Source: Aralia elata (taxonomy: Eukaryota > Streptophyta > Magnoliopsida > Apiales > Araliaceae). From it: 64,000 bases of DNA. Positions 34,080 to 44,365 of this stretch are shown in pieces. The position numbers and the translations under genes were made by a program. The notes beneath the pieces are model-generated. The model did no database searches. It saw only the letters and a list, made by a program, of their open reading frames with translations, and had not been told where the DNA came from. Numbering within the stretch: the stretch's first letter is position 1; every line of letters starts with the position of its first letter. The stretch is from positions 13,273,958-13,337,957 of the forward strand of contig CM068382.1 in assembly GCA_034770075.1 (NCBI GenBank), in the 5' to 3' direction.

Positions 34080-35163
34080 GAAATGAAGTCAGAGAAGGAT
34101 TAAAATCATAATTATGAAAGAAAAATAAGATTTGAAATTTCTCCAAAAAACTTCGGATAGCCAAAATGCATCATTCGAAGCCATTTTTGGGTTATTTTGG
34201 TATGCGTCATGGCCATTATGATTTTTGAAGTACTCGTCGATACGGTCGTTTTGATATATTATGCGTCGCGAGACTCCAAACGGAACAAAAGTTATGGTCA
34301 AAACGGCGATCATGATTCCCAATGTTCAAATTTTGGTGACATTTTTTTCCTAGGGTTCACCACCTAGGGTTCGACCCCCCTAGGGTTTGGCCTTCTGCAA
34401 AAAAAAGGCTCAATTTTCCCTTTAGGGTTCGACCATCCTAGGGTTCGGCCCCCCTAAGGTGCGGACATGCAAAAAAAAATTGGCTTAACTTCCCCTATAA
34501 GGTTCGACCCCCTAGGGTTCGGCCACCTATAGGGTTCGACCCCCCTAGGGGGATTTCTTTTGTGTACCTTGGAAATTCTGATGCTCCACAAATCAATTTT
34601 TTGGAACGAATGCTTCGTTGTCACAATAAATATTGTATTTTTCTTTATTATCCGAAGGAACCCTACCGAGATAATCCAAGTAACGGGGCTCGGAAGACAA
34701 AAAAAAGTTACAATGACCTGAAAAGAAACGTAAGAGAAGCAAGTCAAGAAGAAGTTCGGAAGAAAGTACTCAAATAAACTGAAAAATTGAAAGAAAAAGA
34801 AGAAGGAAAGATGACCCTATAGAGTTCAACCCTTAGGATTCGGCCCTATAGGGGTGGAATTGCTTTCTTACCTCTTTCCCAAGATGAGGAATGTTTGCTT
34901 GACGACTTTTTGGTGATCTTCAAACTTAAAGGAGGAGAGAAAATGCCAAGACAAAAAAAATTGCACGATGAAAAGAAAAGCCTAAGTGACTTGGGAGATG
35001 TATATATTCAAACTGCACGCTTGCAATAACAAAGGAAGCAACCTTTATTTTCCTCTTAAGGAAGATTTCGAAATATAAAGATAAGTTTATTTGGGCATGC
35101 TTCGGAATAAAAAATATATATTTTTGAAATTTGTTTAGATTTGATATTTTAATAGGAATTTCA

Positions 35164-35194
<31 letters not shown>

Positions 35195-35234
35195 ATATCT
35201 GATATTTTATTCTTAACAATAGGAAAATTTCGAA

Positions 35235-35284
<50 letters not shown>

Positions 35285-35661
35285 TAAGGTAAAAGATCTT
35301 GCTTTATAAAACTCTAATAAAGGAAGATTTTGTTTCCAAATAATAAAATAAGATTTGATTATTGGATTTTATTTAATGATATCTGATGTTCTTCCTTGTT
35401 TTAATTCTCAGAAAATAAGGAATTAAATATTGAGCAAGATGTGGAAGCCTTCAGATGATCTACCAAGAGGTTTAAGGAAGAGCCCTTCTAGGTCTTGCCT
35501 ATCTAGGGGTTTAACCCTAATGGTTTGGCCCTAGGGGTTCCCTCTTCTAGAACTATTGTGTTCAAGACTTTAACAAGTTGAGTCACACAAAATCATTCAA
35601 AAGCTTGGAGTATTTTGCACGAGCGTCTCTCAGGAATCGTGACTCTCGCGCAGGGGGCAAA
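34080..35661 (+). other. B1 3' untranslated region and polypurine tract
   Basis: Non-coding. It contains many dispersed cctagggttcgacc / agggttcggcccc words (34345-34560, again at 34800-34850), two TA microsatellites (35165-35191, 35239-35276) and a polypurine tract gcgcagggggcaaa directly before the LTR at 35662. The same order occurs inverted in B2 (38242-39964). Confidence 0.75.
35165..35276. repeat. Two (TA)n microsatellites
   Basis: Alternating TA runs at about 35165-35191 and 35239-35276; B2 has the same pair at 38636-38655 and 38705-38735, so the tracts predate the two insertions. Confidence 0.92.
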
Positions 35662-36332
35662 TGTAGGCCCAAGTGTATATTAGGGTTCACATGACCTAGT
35701 TGAAATAAATGTACAAATTAGGGTTTACAAAAAACCTAATTAAATGTACAAATTAGGGTTCATGTGACCTAATTAAATGTACAGATTAGATGAAAATAAA
35801 TGTGCTAGACCCGGGAAAGTCTCTACGTGTTCCAAGGCAGAAGACTCGTGGATGCGACCCATTTTGGAAATTGATTGAGGGATTGGATTGGTGGCTAGAA
35901 GAACAGGGCAATTTGGGCATTACTTTGATGATTAAAGGGCATTTCTGGAATTTCTCCTTTCAAACATGATTAAAGGCTATTTCGGAAATTTTTCTTAAAA
36001 CATGTGCCTGGCATATGACTATTTCCCAAGAAAACTCTATAAATAGCTCGTCAATTCTAAGAAAAGGGGATCGCTCTCAAGACATTACACTAAGACTCTT
36101 AGAAGCTCATTACATTTGGAACTCTCTCCCAACTCGAAGACTCTTGGAATCCTTGCTACCCTAACATGGTTTCCAGATTCTGAGAGTTCTGCCACGTGTC
36201 ATTGGAGTAATCGCCCACTTGTTCTTCTCCCTCCCCTCTTCAATCAATCAATTTCGTGCTCTTCGTAGATTTCTTTCCTCTCCAGCCAACACGAAACCCT
36301 AACCCTAGCAAGACACAATTTCCTTGCCCACA
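35662..36332 (+). repeat. 3' LTR of B1 (671 bp)
   Basis: Starts tgtaggcccaagtgtat after the polypurine tract and ends ttccttgcccaca at 36332, followed by attac. It differs from the 5' LTR by scattered substitutions and a short deletion near 36140, so the insertion is not very recent. Confidence 0.93.
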
Positions 36333-36337
36333 ATTAC

Positions 36338-36784
36338 ATAGGTTGAGTCATTGCTACAAGTCATGACTCTAAGTAATTTAGCCATACTGCTATGCTATAG
36401 TAGGCCACAACTCGTTCTTTCATTGGTGCCAACACATTATAACATATACATTGTCATAGTATATCCCCTGCATAATACATATTTATATTACATACATTAT
36501 ATTTTCATTACTTAGATATAAATTCATGTATTCTAATTACATGTATTCCAATTAATCAAACTAAAATAATTATACATTTATAATTATGTATAAAAAATCC
36601 CTCCACTAATTATGAAATTAATTTCATAATTAAAATAAACACTTTTAGTATAACGAACTATTAATATTTGAGTAACTCATTCAATTTATACAATTAATAT
36701 TATATAATTAAATCAAATTTGCTCCTTCTTTCCATAAATTGTTTTAAGACAATTTATTTAACATTTACTAATTTGACACCAATA

Positions 36785-36823
<39 letters not shown>

Positions 36824-37519
36824 TGGTCCTTCACCTCATATATTTAATTCACATCATTTGGTATAATATTAAATATTATATCATTATATGTAACGTTATG
36901 GTAACATAATTCTCCTTATTAGAAAATAACTTCCTTTATTCAATTAGTCAAAACGAATATATTAATACACCAATTTTCAAATAGTGAACTAATTATCTCA
37001 TTCCATGTTTAACTTATATTCGTTTGGCATAATATAATATATTAAGTCATTACCTAAATATATTACATCTATATGTAATATATTAAAATAATGAGTTTAA
37101 TTAACTCCTTCATGTTTATTAAAACAAAGATACTTTCATTAATTTATTAGTTTAATTAAACAATTTAATCACCTTATTTATGAATTTTAATTCATAATAA
37201 CTTCATTGTCATTGAAGGCTTATTATTCGTAATATAATTTTAACTTAATCTCAATTAATTAATATTAATTAATTAATTTCCTTCACCTCCATATTTCATT
37301 TCGTAATTAACTCAAGCTAACTAAATCAATAGTTTAATTAACTATTAATTCTTTCATTCCAAATATATGTATATATTCCATACTTACATGTACACATTAA
37401 ATTCACCACATAAATCACATAAATATATATAGCACGCATATATTTATACATTCAAACCCATTATGTCTCACAATAAGAATTTTATTTATTAAATTCTTAT
37501 TTTAATAGTTTCTGAAAAT
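36338..37519 (-). other. Remnant of a chromovirus-type LTR, minus strand (inferred)
   Basis: Very AT-rich, no coding. With B2 and one target copy removed, the minus strand reads TGTGATAACCCGGATTTTC from 51748 across the B2 site into this region, which looks like the start of a long Del/Tekay-type LTR. The left side abuts the broken tnp2 gene a few bases from the B1 insertion. No partner LTR is visible, so this stays a suggestion. A TA run is at 36788-36817. Confidence 0.4.
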
Positions 37520-37524
37520 CCGGG

Positions 37525-38241
37525 TGTGGGCAAGAAAATTACGCCTTGCTAGGGTTAGGGTTTCGTGTTGGCTGGAGAGGAGAGAAATCCACGAAGAGCA
37601 CGAAATTGATTGATTGATTGAAGAAGGAAGAAGAAGAACAGGTGGGCGATTACTCCAACGACATGTGGCAGAACTCTCAAAATCCGGAAACCGGGTTAGG
37701 GTAGCAGGGATTCCAAGAGCCTTCTTGAGTCTTCGAGTTGAGAGAGAGTTCCAAATGCAATGAGCTTCCAAGAGTCTAAGTGTAATGTCTTGAGAGCGAT
37801 CCCTTTCTCTTAGAATAGAGGGGCTATTTATAGAGCTTTCCTAAGAAATAGTCACATGCTAGGCACGTGTTTTAAGGAAAATTTTTGAAATACCCTTTAG
37901 TCATGTTTTTAAAGGGAAATTCCAGAAATGCCCTTTAATCATCAAAGTAATGCCCAAATTGCCCTGTTCTTCTAGCCACAAATCCAAACCCTCAATCAAT
38001 TCCCAAAATAGGTCGCATCCACGAGCCTTCTGAATTGGAACACGTGGAGATTTCCCCGGATCTAGCACATTTATTTTCGTCTAATTTGTATATTTAATTA
38101 GGTCACATGAACCCTAATTTGTACATTTACTTAGGTTTTCATAAACCCTAATTTATACATTTAATTAGGTTTTTGTAAACCCTAATTTGTACATTTATTT
38201 CAATTAGGTCACGTGAACCCTAATATGCACTTGGGCCCATA
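37525..38241 (-). repeat. 3' LTR of B2 (717 bp)
   Basis: On the plus strand it runs tgtgggcaagaaaattacg to acttgggcccata. It carries one more taaacc / aattaggt unit than the other LTR, which explains most of the length difference. The adjoining minus-strand polypurine tract is GCGCAGGGGGCAGA (38255-38242). Confidence 0.93.
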
Positions 38242-38700
38242 TCTGCCCCCTGCGCGAGAGTCACGATTCGCGGGAGACGTTTGTGAAAAATACTCCAAGC
38301 TTTTGAATAATTTTGTGTGGCTCCACTTGTCCATGTTTTGAACACAAGAGTTCTAGAAGAGAGAACCCCTAGGGGCCAAACCATTAGGGTTAAACCCTAA
38401 GGAGGCAAGACCTAGAAGGGCTCTTCCTTGGACCTCTTGGTAGATCATCTGAAATCTTCCACATCTTGCTCAATATTTATTTCCTTATTTTCTAAGAATT
38501 AAAATAAGGAAGATCATCATATATCACTAAATAAATTCCAATAATTAAATCTTATTTTATTATTTGGAAACAAAATCTTCCTTTATTAGAGTTTTATAAA
38601 GCAAGATCTTTTCCTTAAGAAAATCAAATATTCAATATATATATATATATATATAATAATTTCGAAATTTTCCTATTGTTAGGAATAAAATATCAGATAT

Positions 38701-38737
<37 letters not shown>

Positions 38738-39964
38738 CAAAATTCCATTAAAATACCAAATCTAAACAAATTTCGAAAATATATATTTTTATTTAGAAAT
38801 AAGTTCAAATGAACTTATCTTTATATTTCGAAATCTTCCTTAAGAGGAAAATAAAGGTTGCTTCCTTTGCTATTGCAAGCATGCAGTTTGAATATATATA
38901 TCTCCCAAGTCACTTAGGCTTTTCTTTTCATCGTGTAATTTTTTGTCTTGGCATTTTCTCTCCCCCTTTAAGTCTGAAGATTACCAAGAAGTCGTCAAAC
39001 AAACGTTCCTCATCTTGGAAAAGAGGTAAGAAAGCAATTCCACCCATATAGGGCCGAATCCTAAGGGTTGAACCCTATAGGGTCGTCCTTCCTTCTTCTT
39101 TTTTCTTTTAATTTTTCAGTTTATTTGAGTGCTTTCTTCCGAACTTCTTCTTGGCTTCCTTCTTCTACTTTTCTTTTCAGGTCATTGTAACTTTTCTTTT
39201 GTCTTCCGAGCCCCGTTACTTGGATCATATCTCGGTAGGGTTCCCTCGGATAATAAAGAAAAATTTAATATTTATTGCGACACAGAAGCATTCGTTTCGA
39301 AAAGTTAATTTGTGGAGCATCAGAATTTTTAAGGTACACAAAAGAAATCCCCCTAAGGGGCCGAACCCTGTTGGCGGCCGAACTCTATAGGGGCCGAACC
39401 CTATAGGGAAAACTGAGCCAATTTGTTTTTCAGGTACCCCTAATTTTTCTTTTGTCTTTCTAGCCCAGTTACCTAGATCACATCTCGGTAGGGCTCCCTC
39501 GAAATAATGAAGGAAAATTGGCATTTTTAGTAGGAATCATGAAGAAAACACAAAACAAATTGCTCTTCGACGGGACCTGGCATGACCGAGCCTTAGGAGG
39601 GCCGAACCCTAGGGGGGCGAACCCTAGGGGGCAAACCCTAGGAAAAAAATGTCACCAAAAATTGATTATTGGGAATTGTGAAAGCTATTTTGACCATAAC
39701 TTTTGTTCCGTTTGGAGTCTCGGGGCCTATAATATATCAAAACGACCGTATCAACGAGTACTTCAAAAGTCATCGCCAATGGCCATGACGCATACCAAAA
39801 TAACCCAAAAAATGGTTCCGAAGGATGCATTTTGGCTGTCCGAAGTATTTTGGAAAAATTTCAAATCTTATTTTTCTTTCATAATTGTGATTTCGATCCT
39901 TCTCTGACTTCATCTTCTTCTTTTCAGATATTCTCAAGCGCAAATCTCAGATTCTCCCCTTGTC
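38242..39964. other. B2 region between 3' LTR and antisense gene
   Basis: Non-coding on both strands. It is the counterpart of B1 34080-35661 and holds the same TA tracts (38636-38655, 38705-38735) and gggccgaaccctaggg words (39045-39085, 39355-39412, 39598-39646). The part just upstream of 39965 would have to contain the promoter of the antisense gene; no convincing TATA box was identified. Confidence 0.65.
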
Positions 39965-40564
39965 ATGGTAAGCATACTCAAGTTCATATGCTTTACTTGA
40001 CATCCTTAGTACCCTTATATGGAGTCTTCCTTACTTGCAGGCCTCGTCTACCGGATGCTCTGAAGACTTGAACACTTCCACGGTAACTCCCTTTGTCAAT
40101 GATTGGAGAAAGGCTCTCTTTTTTGGGCTTTTTGACACTTTTTGGGAGCAAGTCCAGACTTACGATCGCATAACTTTTCCTTCACCAGAGAAAGAAGGCT
40201 TGTTTCCTTATGTTGCGGCTTGCGGAGGTTGGGACGACTTCCCCCATTCCGGTCGCATTCCCCGCATGTGCATAGAGAAATAAGAATACCCTTTCAGTCC
40301 CTTTCGCTTCCTGTCTAACTCATCTGGCCGTCTTCAAGGATGGCAACATTGGACTGACGAGATCCTAGGGAATGTTGAGTATAAGGCTATAGTAAAGAGC
40401 GCGGGCATATATCGCTGTATTCAGCTATGTAGGGATCTACGTATTCATCAGGATCATGACGCCCTTACTGTGTTGATTTCCCGCTGGTGCTCCTCTTCAT
40501 GCACATTTGTTACTACTTGGGGAGAATTTACCCCTACCTTAGAAGATGTCTATGCTCTCTACCA

Positions 40565-40649
40565 GTAAGCCTTTTCTTCTGTTTCTTTCATTCGTTTTTA
40601 TTTCCCCTCTTTTTTAAATTATGTGCTTATGTTGAGTTATATCTTGTAG
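40565..40649 (+). other. Intron in the antisense PMD gene (85 bp)
   Basis: Donor acca/gtaagc at 40565 and acceptor cttgtag at 40649. Splicing joins TLEDVYALY to LPVVALASCDPSS in frame, as in PMD proteins that read through this point. Confidence 0.72.
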
Positions 40650-41129
40650 CCTCCCTGTTGTCGCTTTGGCTTCTTGTGACCCATCTAGTATGTCTGCTAG
40701 ATATGTTGAGTGCGTTGCCTACTTGATGGAAGTCTTCAAGCAGTCTTTCCATTATGTCTCACGAATCAAAGGTGACACACTCCTTCCAGATTTCGAGACC
40801 ACTAGCCGACAGAAGACTTCCTGATTATCTTGGGTGTGCTACTTCTTTCGGGATTACAAAACTAACCAGTGGGATAGTTCTACTTACGACCAATCCGTCC
40901 TTGCTTTTCATAAGGAGCCTTGTCCTTTTCCTCTGGCAGCCTATCTGGCAATGTGGTTGTCTCGTTTTCTCTTTCCCAGGTCTCCTGTTGACGGTCCTTC
41001 AGTTCGTATATTTAGCTTAGCAGCTCTGCTGTCTCGGGGTTTGGAGGTTCCTCTTGCTTCCCTCTTTTTGGGAACCTTGTATCGTCGTTTAGATGAGGTT
41101 ACCTTCGCTTTGAGAGAATCTGTTGGGAG

Positions 41130-41217
41130 GTATTCGTTTTCATGCTTTCATTAAATGTCTTTCACACTGTCTTTTTCTCTTCTTTTCTTGAATTATCAAC
41201 TTTCTTCGTTTACTCAG
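41130..41217 (+). other. Intron in the antisense PMD gene (88 bp)
   Basis: Donor gggag/gtattc at 41130, acceptor tttactcag at 41217, with a pyrimidine-rich tract before it. Splicing restores the codon series Ser-Val-Gly-Arg-Tyr-Asp-Val across the junction. Confidence 0.8.
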
Positions 41218-43840
41218 GTACGACGTGAATTGCTTCATTCCGGGCTCCTTCCTTCAGCTTTTCCTCTTCGAGCGTTTCAAGGGTTATTCTTCTCTTGAAC
41301 ATCTTTCTAAGATGAAAAAGAAGTCTTCATACCCTTTTTCATTACCCCACATCAACCCCCGGACAACCCGCTGGATTGATTACCGCTTTAGCTCAGACTT
41401 GCGGCTGTTCATTGATGATTTTTCATGCTTCACCACTCATCCTTACACTATTGCCTCAGAAAACAATGGTCACCTTCCTCACTTCTATAGGCGTGAGTCT
41501 CGCTCTTATCTAACACCAATGGGTTGAGTGGTTCTTCATTGTCCTGGTTCGTCTTCCTTCGGCTGCGGAGTTTCCATATTTTATTGAGGATAATGATTAT
41601 GGTATCGTACTTTATAATCCTCATAGGCTTATGAGGCAGTTTGAATTTGACCAGGAGCGTCCCTTCGGTCGTACTTGTAAGGAGACTTATGAGACTACTC
41701 TCCTCAATTTCATGTCTACATCTCCCTCTTTTGCATGGGCCTTTCTAGAACCCCCAGGTGCTCCTCACATATCGTTCCCCGTTGCCTTTGTTATACCAAC
41801 TGTTACTCGAAGTGGGCAGTATACTACTGGTGAACGCAACTACTAGCAAATCAATCTTAAGAGGTGGGAGGACGATACCCTGATGTGCTTTATACCAGCT
41901 TCTCCTCCCAGGTGTCTTCAATGGGTTAGGATGTTATGTTCTCCTAAACTCAATGTCCGTTCGGAACGATGGCCAGCCAGTAGTCGGCTTGTTGAGCGTG
42001 AGGCCTTAATACCTAAGTCTTCTCCTCCTCGGTCAGCAGGTGTTCATTCTCAAAGTGATTCAACTATCCTTTTTGTATAGGCCCCTACTACTTCTAGGAA
42101 CCTTCCACCACGGGTCTTGTCTCAGTTGCCTCTGTCTCGGATGCCTCTTCCAGTTCCTCCTCAGGGATCCTCTGATGCTGGAGAAATGAGAATTACTCGT
42201 TCTAGAACACGAACATCTACCACTACTGATTCGGAGGGGGCTCCTCCTATTGCTTCTACCGTGTCCTTGGTTAGTCGTCTTGGCATCAGGCTTCGCTTAA
42301 GGCCATTAGCAAAATGCCCTCCTGAGGATGCTAGTCCTAGTGTGCCGGCAGCCGAGGATCCGGTTAAGAAACGCTGTAGAAATTTGGTATGTATTTATAT
42401 ATTTTGTAGTATCTCCATTTATGTCTGTTACTATCCACATAGTTTCTTTCGTGATTCTTTATATCATTATGTCCACCGTTTTTAAGTTGGTGATACTGAT
42501 GAAGAGGATGATGATGTTCCTCTTGAGTTTATGCCTATTACTGCAAATGGGGCAGCCGCGGCGGCTTCTACGAGTTGTGACCCTCCCCGACCTATCTCTA
42601 TCAGTGTTGAGTCATCTTCATCACATGAAGCTTGTGTCAGTCTTGATGCTAAAGACATTTTATCTGATGTGAGTTCGAGCCTTGCTTTGGGTGATACAAC
42701 AATTTCTTTAAACCCTCCTCCAGCTTCTCCACATGATAGGCCTAAGGAAACCGATGAGACTCTTGCTTCCGTGAGGGAGGATCCTTCTGAGACTATTGCT
42801 GATATGTATCCTCCCCAAAAGGATTCTACCGTTTTGGGTGGGTTGAACGACATTCCGCCTTCTGTGGCATCTCCCAACTACTTTTCCATTGACTATCTTG
42901 TGAGTATCTTTCTTTAGTAAATATATCATCTTTTTTTTTGAACTTTCTTTCTTTTCTCCCAAATATATTATGTTTTTATTATCTTGTTTTCCAGAGCGAG
43001 AAGATGCAAGAGTTGCCTTTGCCTGTTGATGCGCTTGCCTCATTTGATGCTCTCAATCGGGATGTTGACACCTCACTAGATAATAACTTCGGTTATCCTC
43101 CAGGCTGTCTTCCAGATGACCAAGGCGTCGTGGATTCATCAGCATCCCAGCAGCCTCGTGCTCTTCCATCCTTTATCTCGACAAATTCCATGATGGCCTC
43201 TAAACTAGCTCCTGTCAAAGCTTCTTTTAATCCAAGCGGAGACCTTATTTTTTGGAGGGGCTTCCGGATATCATCTTCTAGTCAAGACAGTCTTGAGCGT
43301 CTCCTAGCTCGGTTCCCACATATACTTGACCAGCTGATTATTAAGGCGTCTTCTGCCCAGACCTTCTTCCTAGATTAACTCGCAGGCCTTGTGCTTAGGT
43401 TGCACACTCTTTCCTTATACTCTTTGCAAGTTGAGGACTTGAAGAAATTTAGCGATGATGTAGACGACCTTGCAACTGTGAGTGTTGATATGTCCCCTTT
43501 TCGGGCTAGACTAGATCTCCTCAAGTCAAATTTCAATCTTGTTGAACTACGTTCATAAATTGTTATACGTAAGTGTGAAGATGACTCCTTTTCAGCACAG
43601 ATCTCGGAGTTTGACAAAGCCGTAAACAAATTGAAAATCCATTCGCAAGATTTAAAGTCTCAGCTTCAGGAGGTAGAGCGACAGCTTCAAGACTTAGAGT
43701 CAGCTACTCGAGATGTCAAGAAATCAAAAGCTGAAAATCTCAAGATTCGGGATGCTGTCATTAGTGATTTAGAGGCCTTAGCTATGCCTTCTCTTGAGTT
43801 TGATATGTCATGGCCTTTAGATCATGACTTGCTGTAGTCT

Positions 43841-44043
43841 ATTTTTCCCTTTTCCTGTTTCAGAAACTCATTTACACATATTTCATTTATCAAATTAGAG
43901 TTTCTTTAACCTTGTTGATTGCCTTTAATTTGAATGATTCCTCAAAATTCAATATTTATCATTGAATCTCAAGTTACTCAAATTAATACTCTAAGGCAAC
44001 AATAGGTATTATGAATAGGTAAACATGAATGTTGTCAATAACA

Positions 44044-44083
<40 letters not shown>

Positions 44084-44365
44084 ACAAAATAAATGAAAGT
44101 TTGATAATTTATTGATAATTAAATTGCTTTTTACAAAAAGCATAACGTTTCAAAATTTTCATAAAAAATAATAAATCTTGCTTTTGTTGGATAAAGCATA
44201 ACGTTCGCCACTTTTAGAGATAAAGTGTAACTATTTTTTTAGGTTGAGGATTTATAGTCAGGTGCCTTGATTACTTTTAAAGTTTGAAAGTATAACTTTG
44301 AGGGCTTATAGTCAGGTGCCTCAACTACTTTTAAAGTTGAAAGTATAACTTTTGTGATGACTATC
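43841..44365. other. Spacer between the convergent PMD gene and pol of B2
   Basis: Contains a TA microsatellite (44052-44080) and about two 53/54-bp tandem units (tatagtcaggtgcc at 44253 and 44307). The antisense gene ends on one side and integrase on the other, so two transcripts would converge here. Confidence 0.7.
44052..44080. repeat. (TA)n microsatellite
   Basis: gtgtgtgta followed by an alternating TA run in the spacer of B2. Confidence 0.93.

Larger units (their letters stand above)
28453..36332 (+). mobile_element. Ty3/gypsy element B1, non-autonomous, TSD attac
   Basis: LTRs at 28453-29133 and 35662-36332, flanked by an exact 5-bp duplication attac (28448-28452, 36333-36337). Inside are a primer site, a gag with several defects, about 1 kb of unassigned sequence, short tandem repeats and a degraded antisense PMD gene. 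No protease, RT, RNase H or integrase motif occurs between gag and the repeats, so pol has been deleted or replaced. It belongs to the same family as B2, by LTR, gag, primer site and antisense gene. It lies inside the CACTA remnant, so it is younger than that element. Confidence 0.92.
39965..43840 (+). pseudogene. Antisense plant mobile domain (PMD) gene of B2, intron-containing
   Basis: ATG (39965-39967) is followed at once by an intron (39968-40040, gt...cag), then ASSTGCSEDLNTS. PMD features follow: LISRWCSSSCTFVTTWGEF and TPTLEDVYAL, intron 40565-40649, then VCYFFRDYKTNQWDSSTYD, PFPLAAYLAMWLSRFLFPR and LASLFLGTLYRRLDEV. Intron 41130-41217 splits the codon in VG-RYDVN, and LFLFERF, KKKSSYPFSLPHINP and RQFEFDQERPFGRTCKE come next. 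The later part is Ser/Pro/Asp-rich, has an intron at 42900-42994 that keeps the frame, and ends in a coiled coil (LKSQLQEVERQLQDLESATR, stop 43837). Stops (40280, 41525, 41844, 42078, 43376, 43556) and a frameshift after 41525 make this copy a pseudogene. PMD proteins occur in plant nuclei (MAIN/MAIL1) and in transposons. Confidence 0.82.

Noticed and set aside
34340..34560. Telomere-like ccctagggtt / aaccctaa repeats in family B
   Set aside because: The words are interrupted and irregular, not a continuous TTTAGGG array, and occur at the same place in both B elements, so they belong to the retrotransposon.
41225..41527. Treating the antisense PMD exons as an independent host gene
   Set aside because: They lie entirely between the LTRs of B2, and a related degraded copy occupies the same antisense position in B1, so the gene belongs to the element.
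42388..42485. A further intron in the PMD gene (gtatgt at 42388 to tttttaag at 42485)
   Set aside because: Donor and acceptor look acceptable but the reading frame across them does not match, so it is not listed as a feature.
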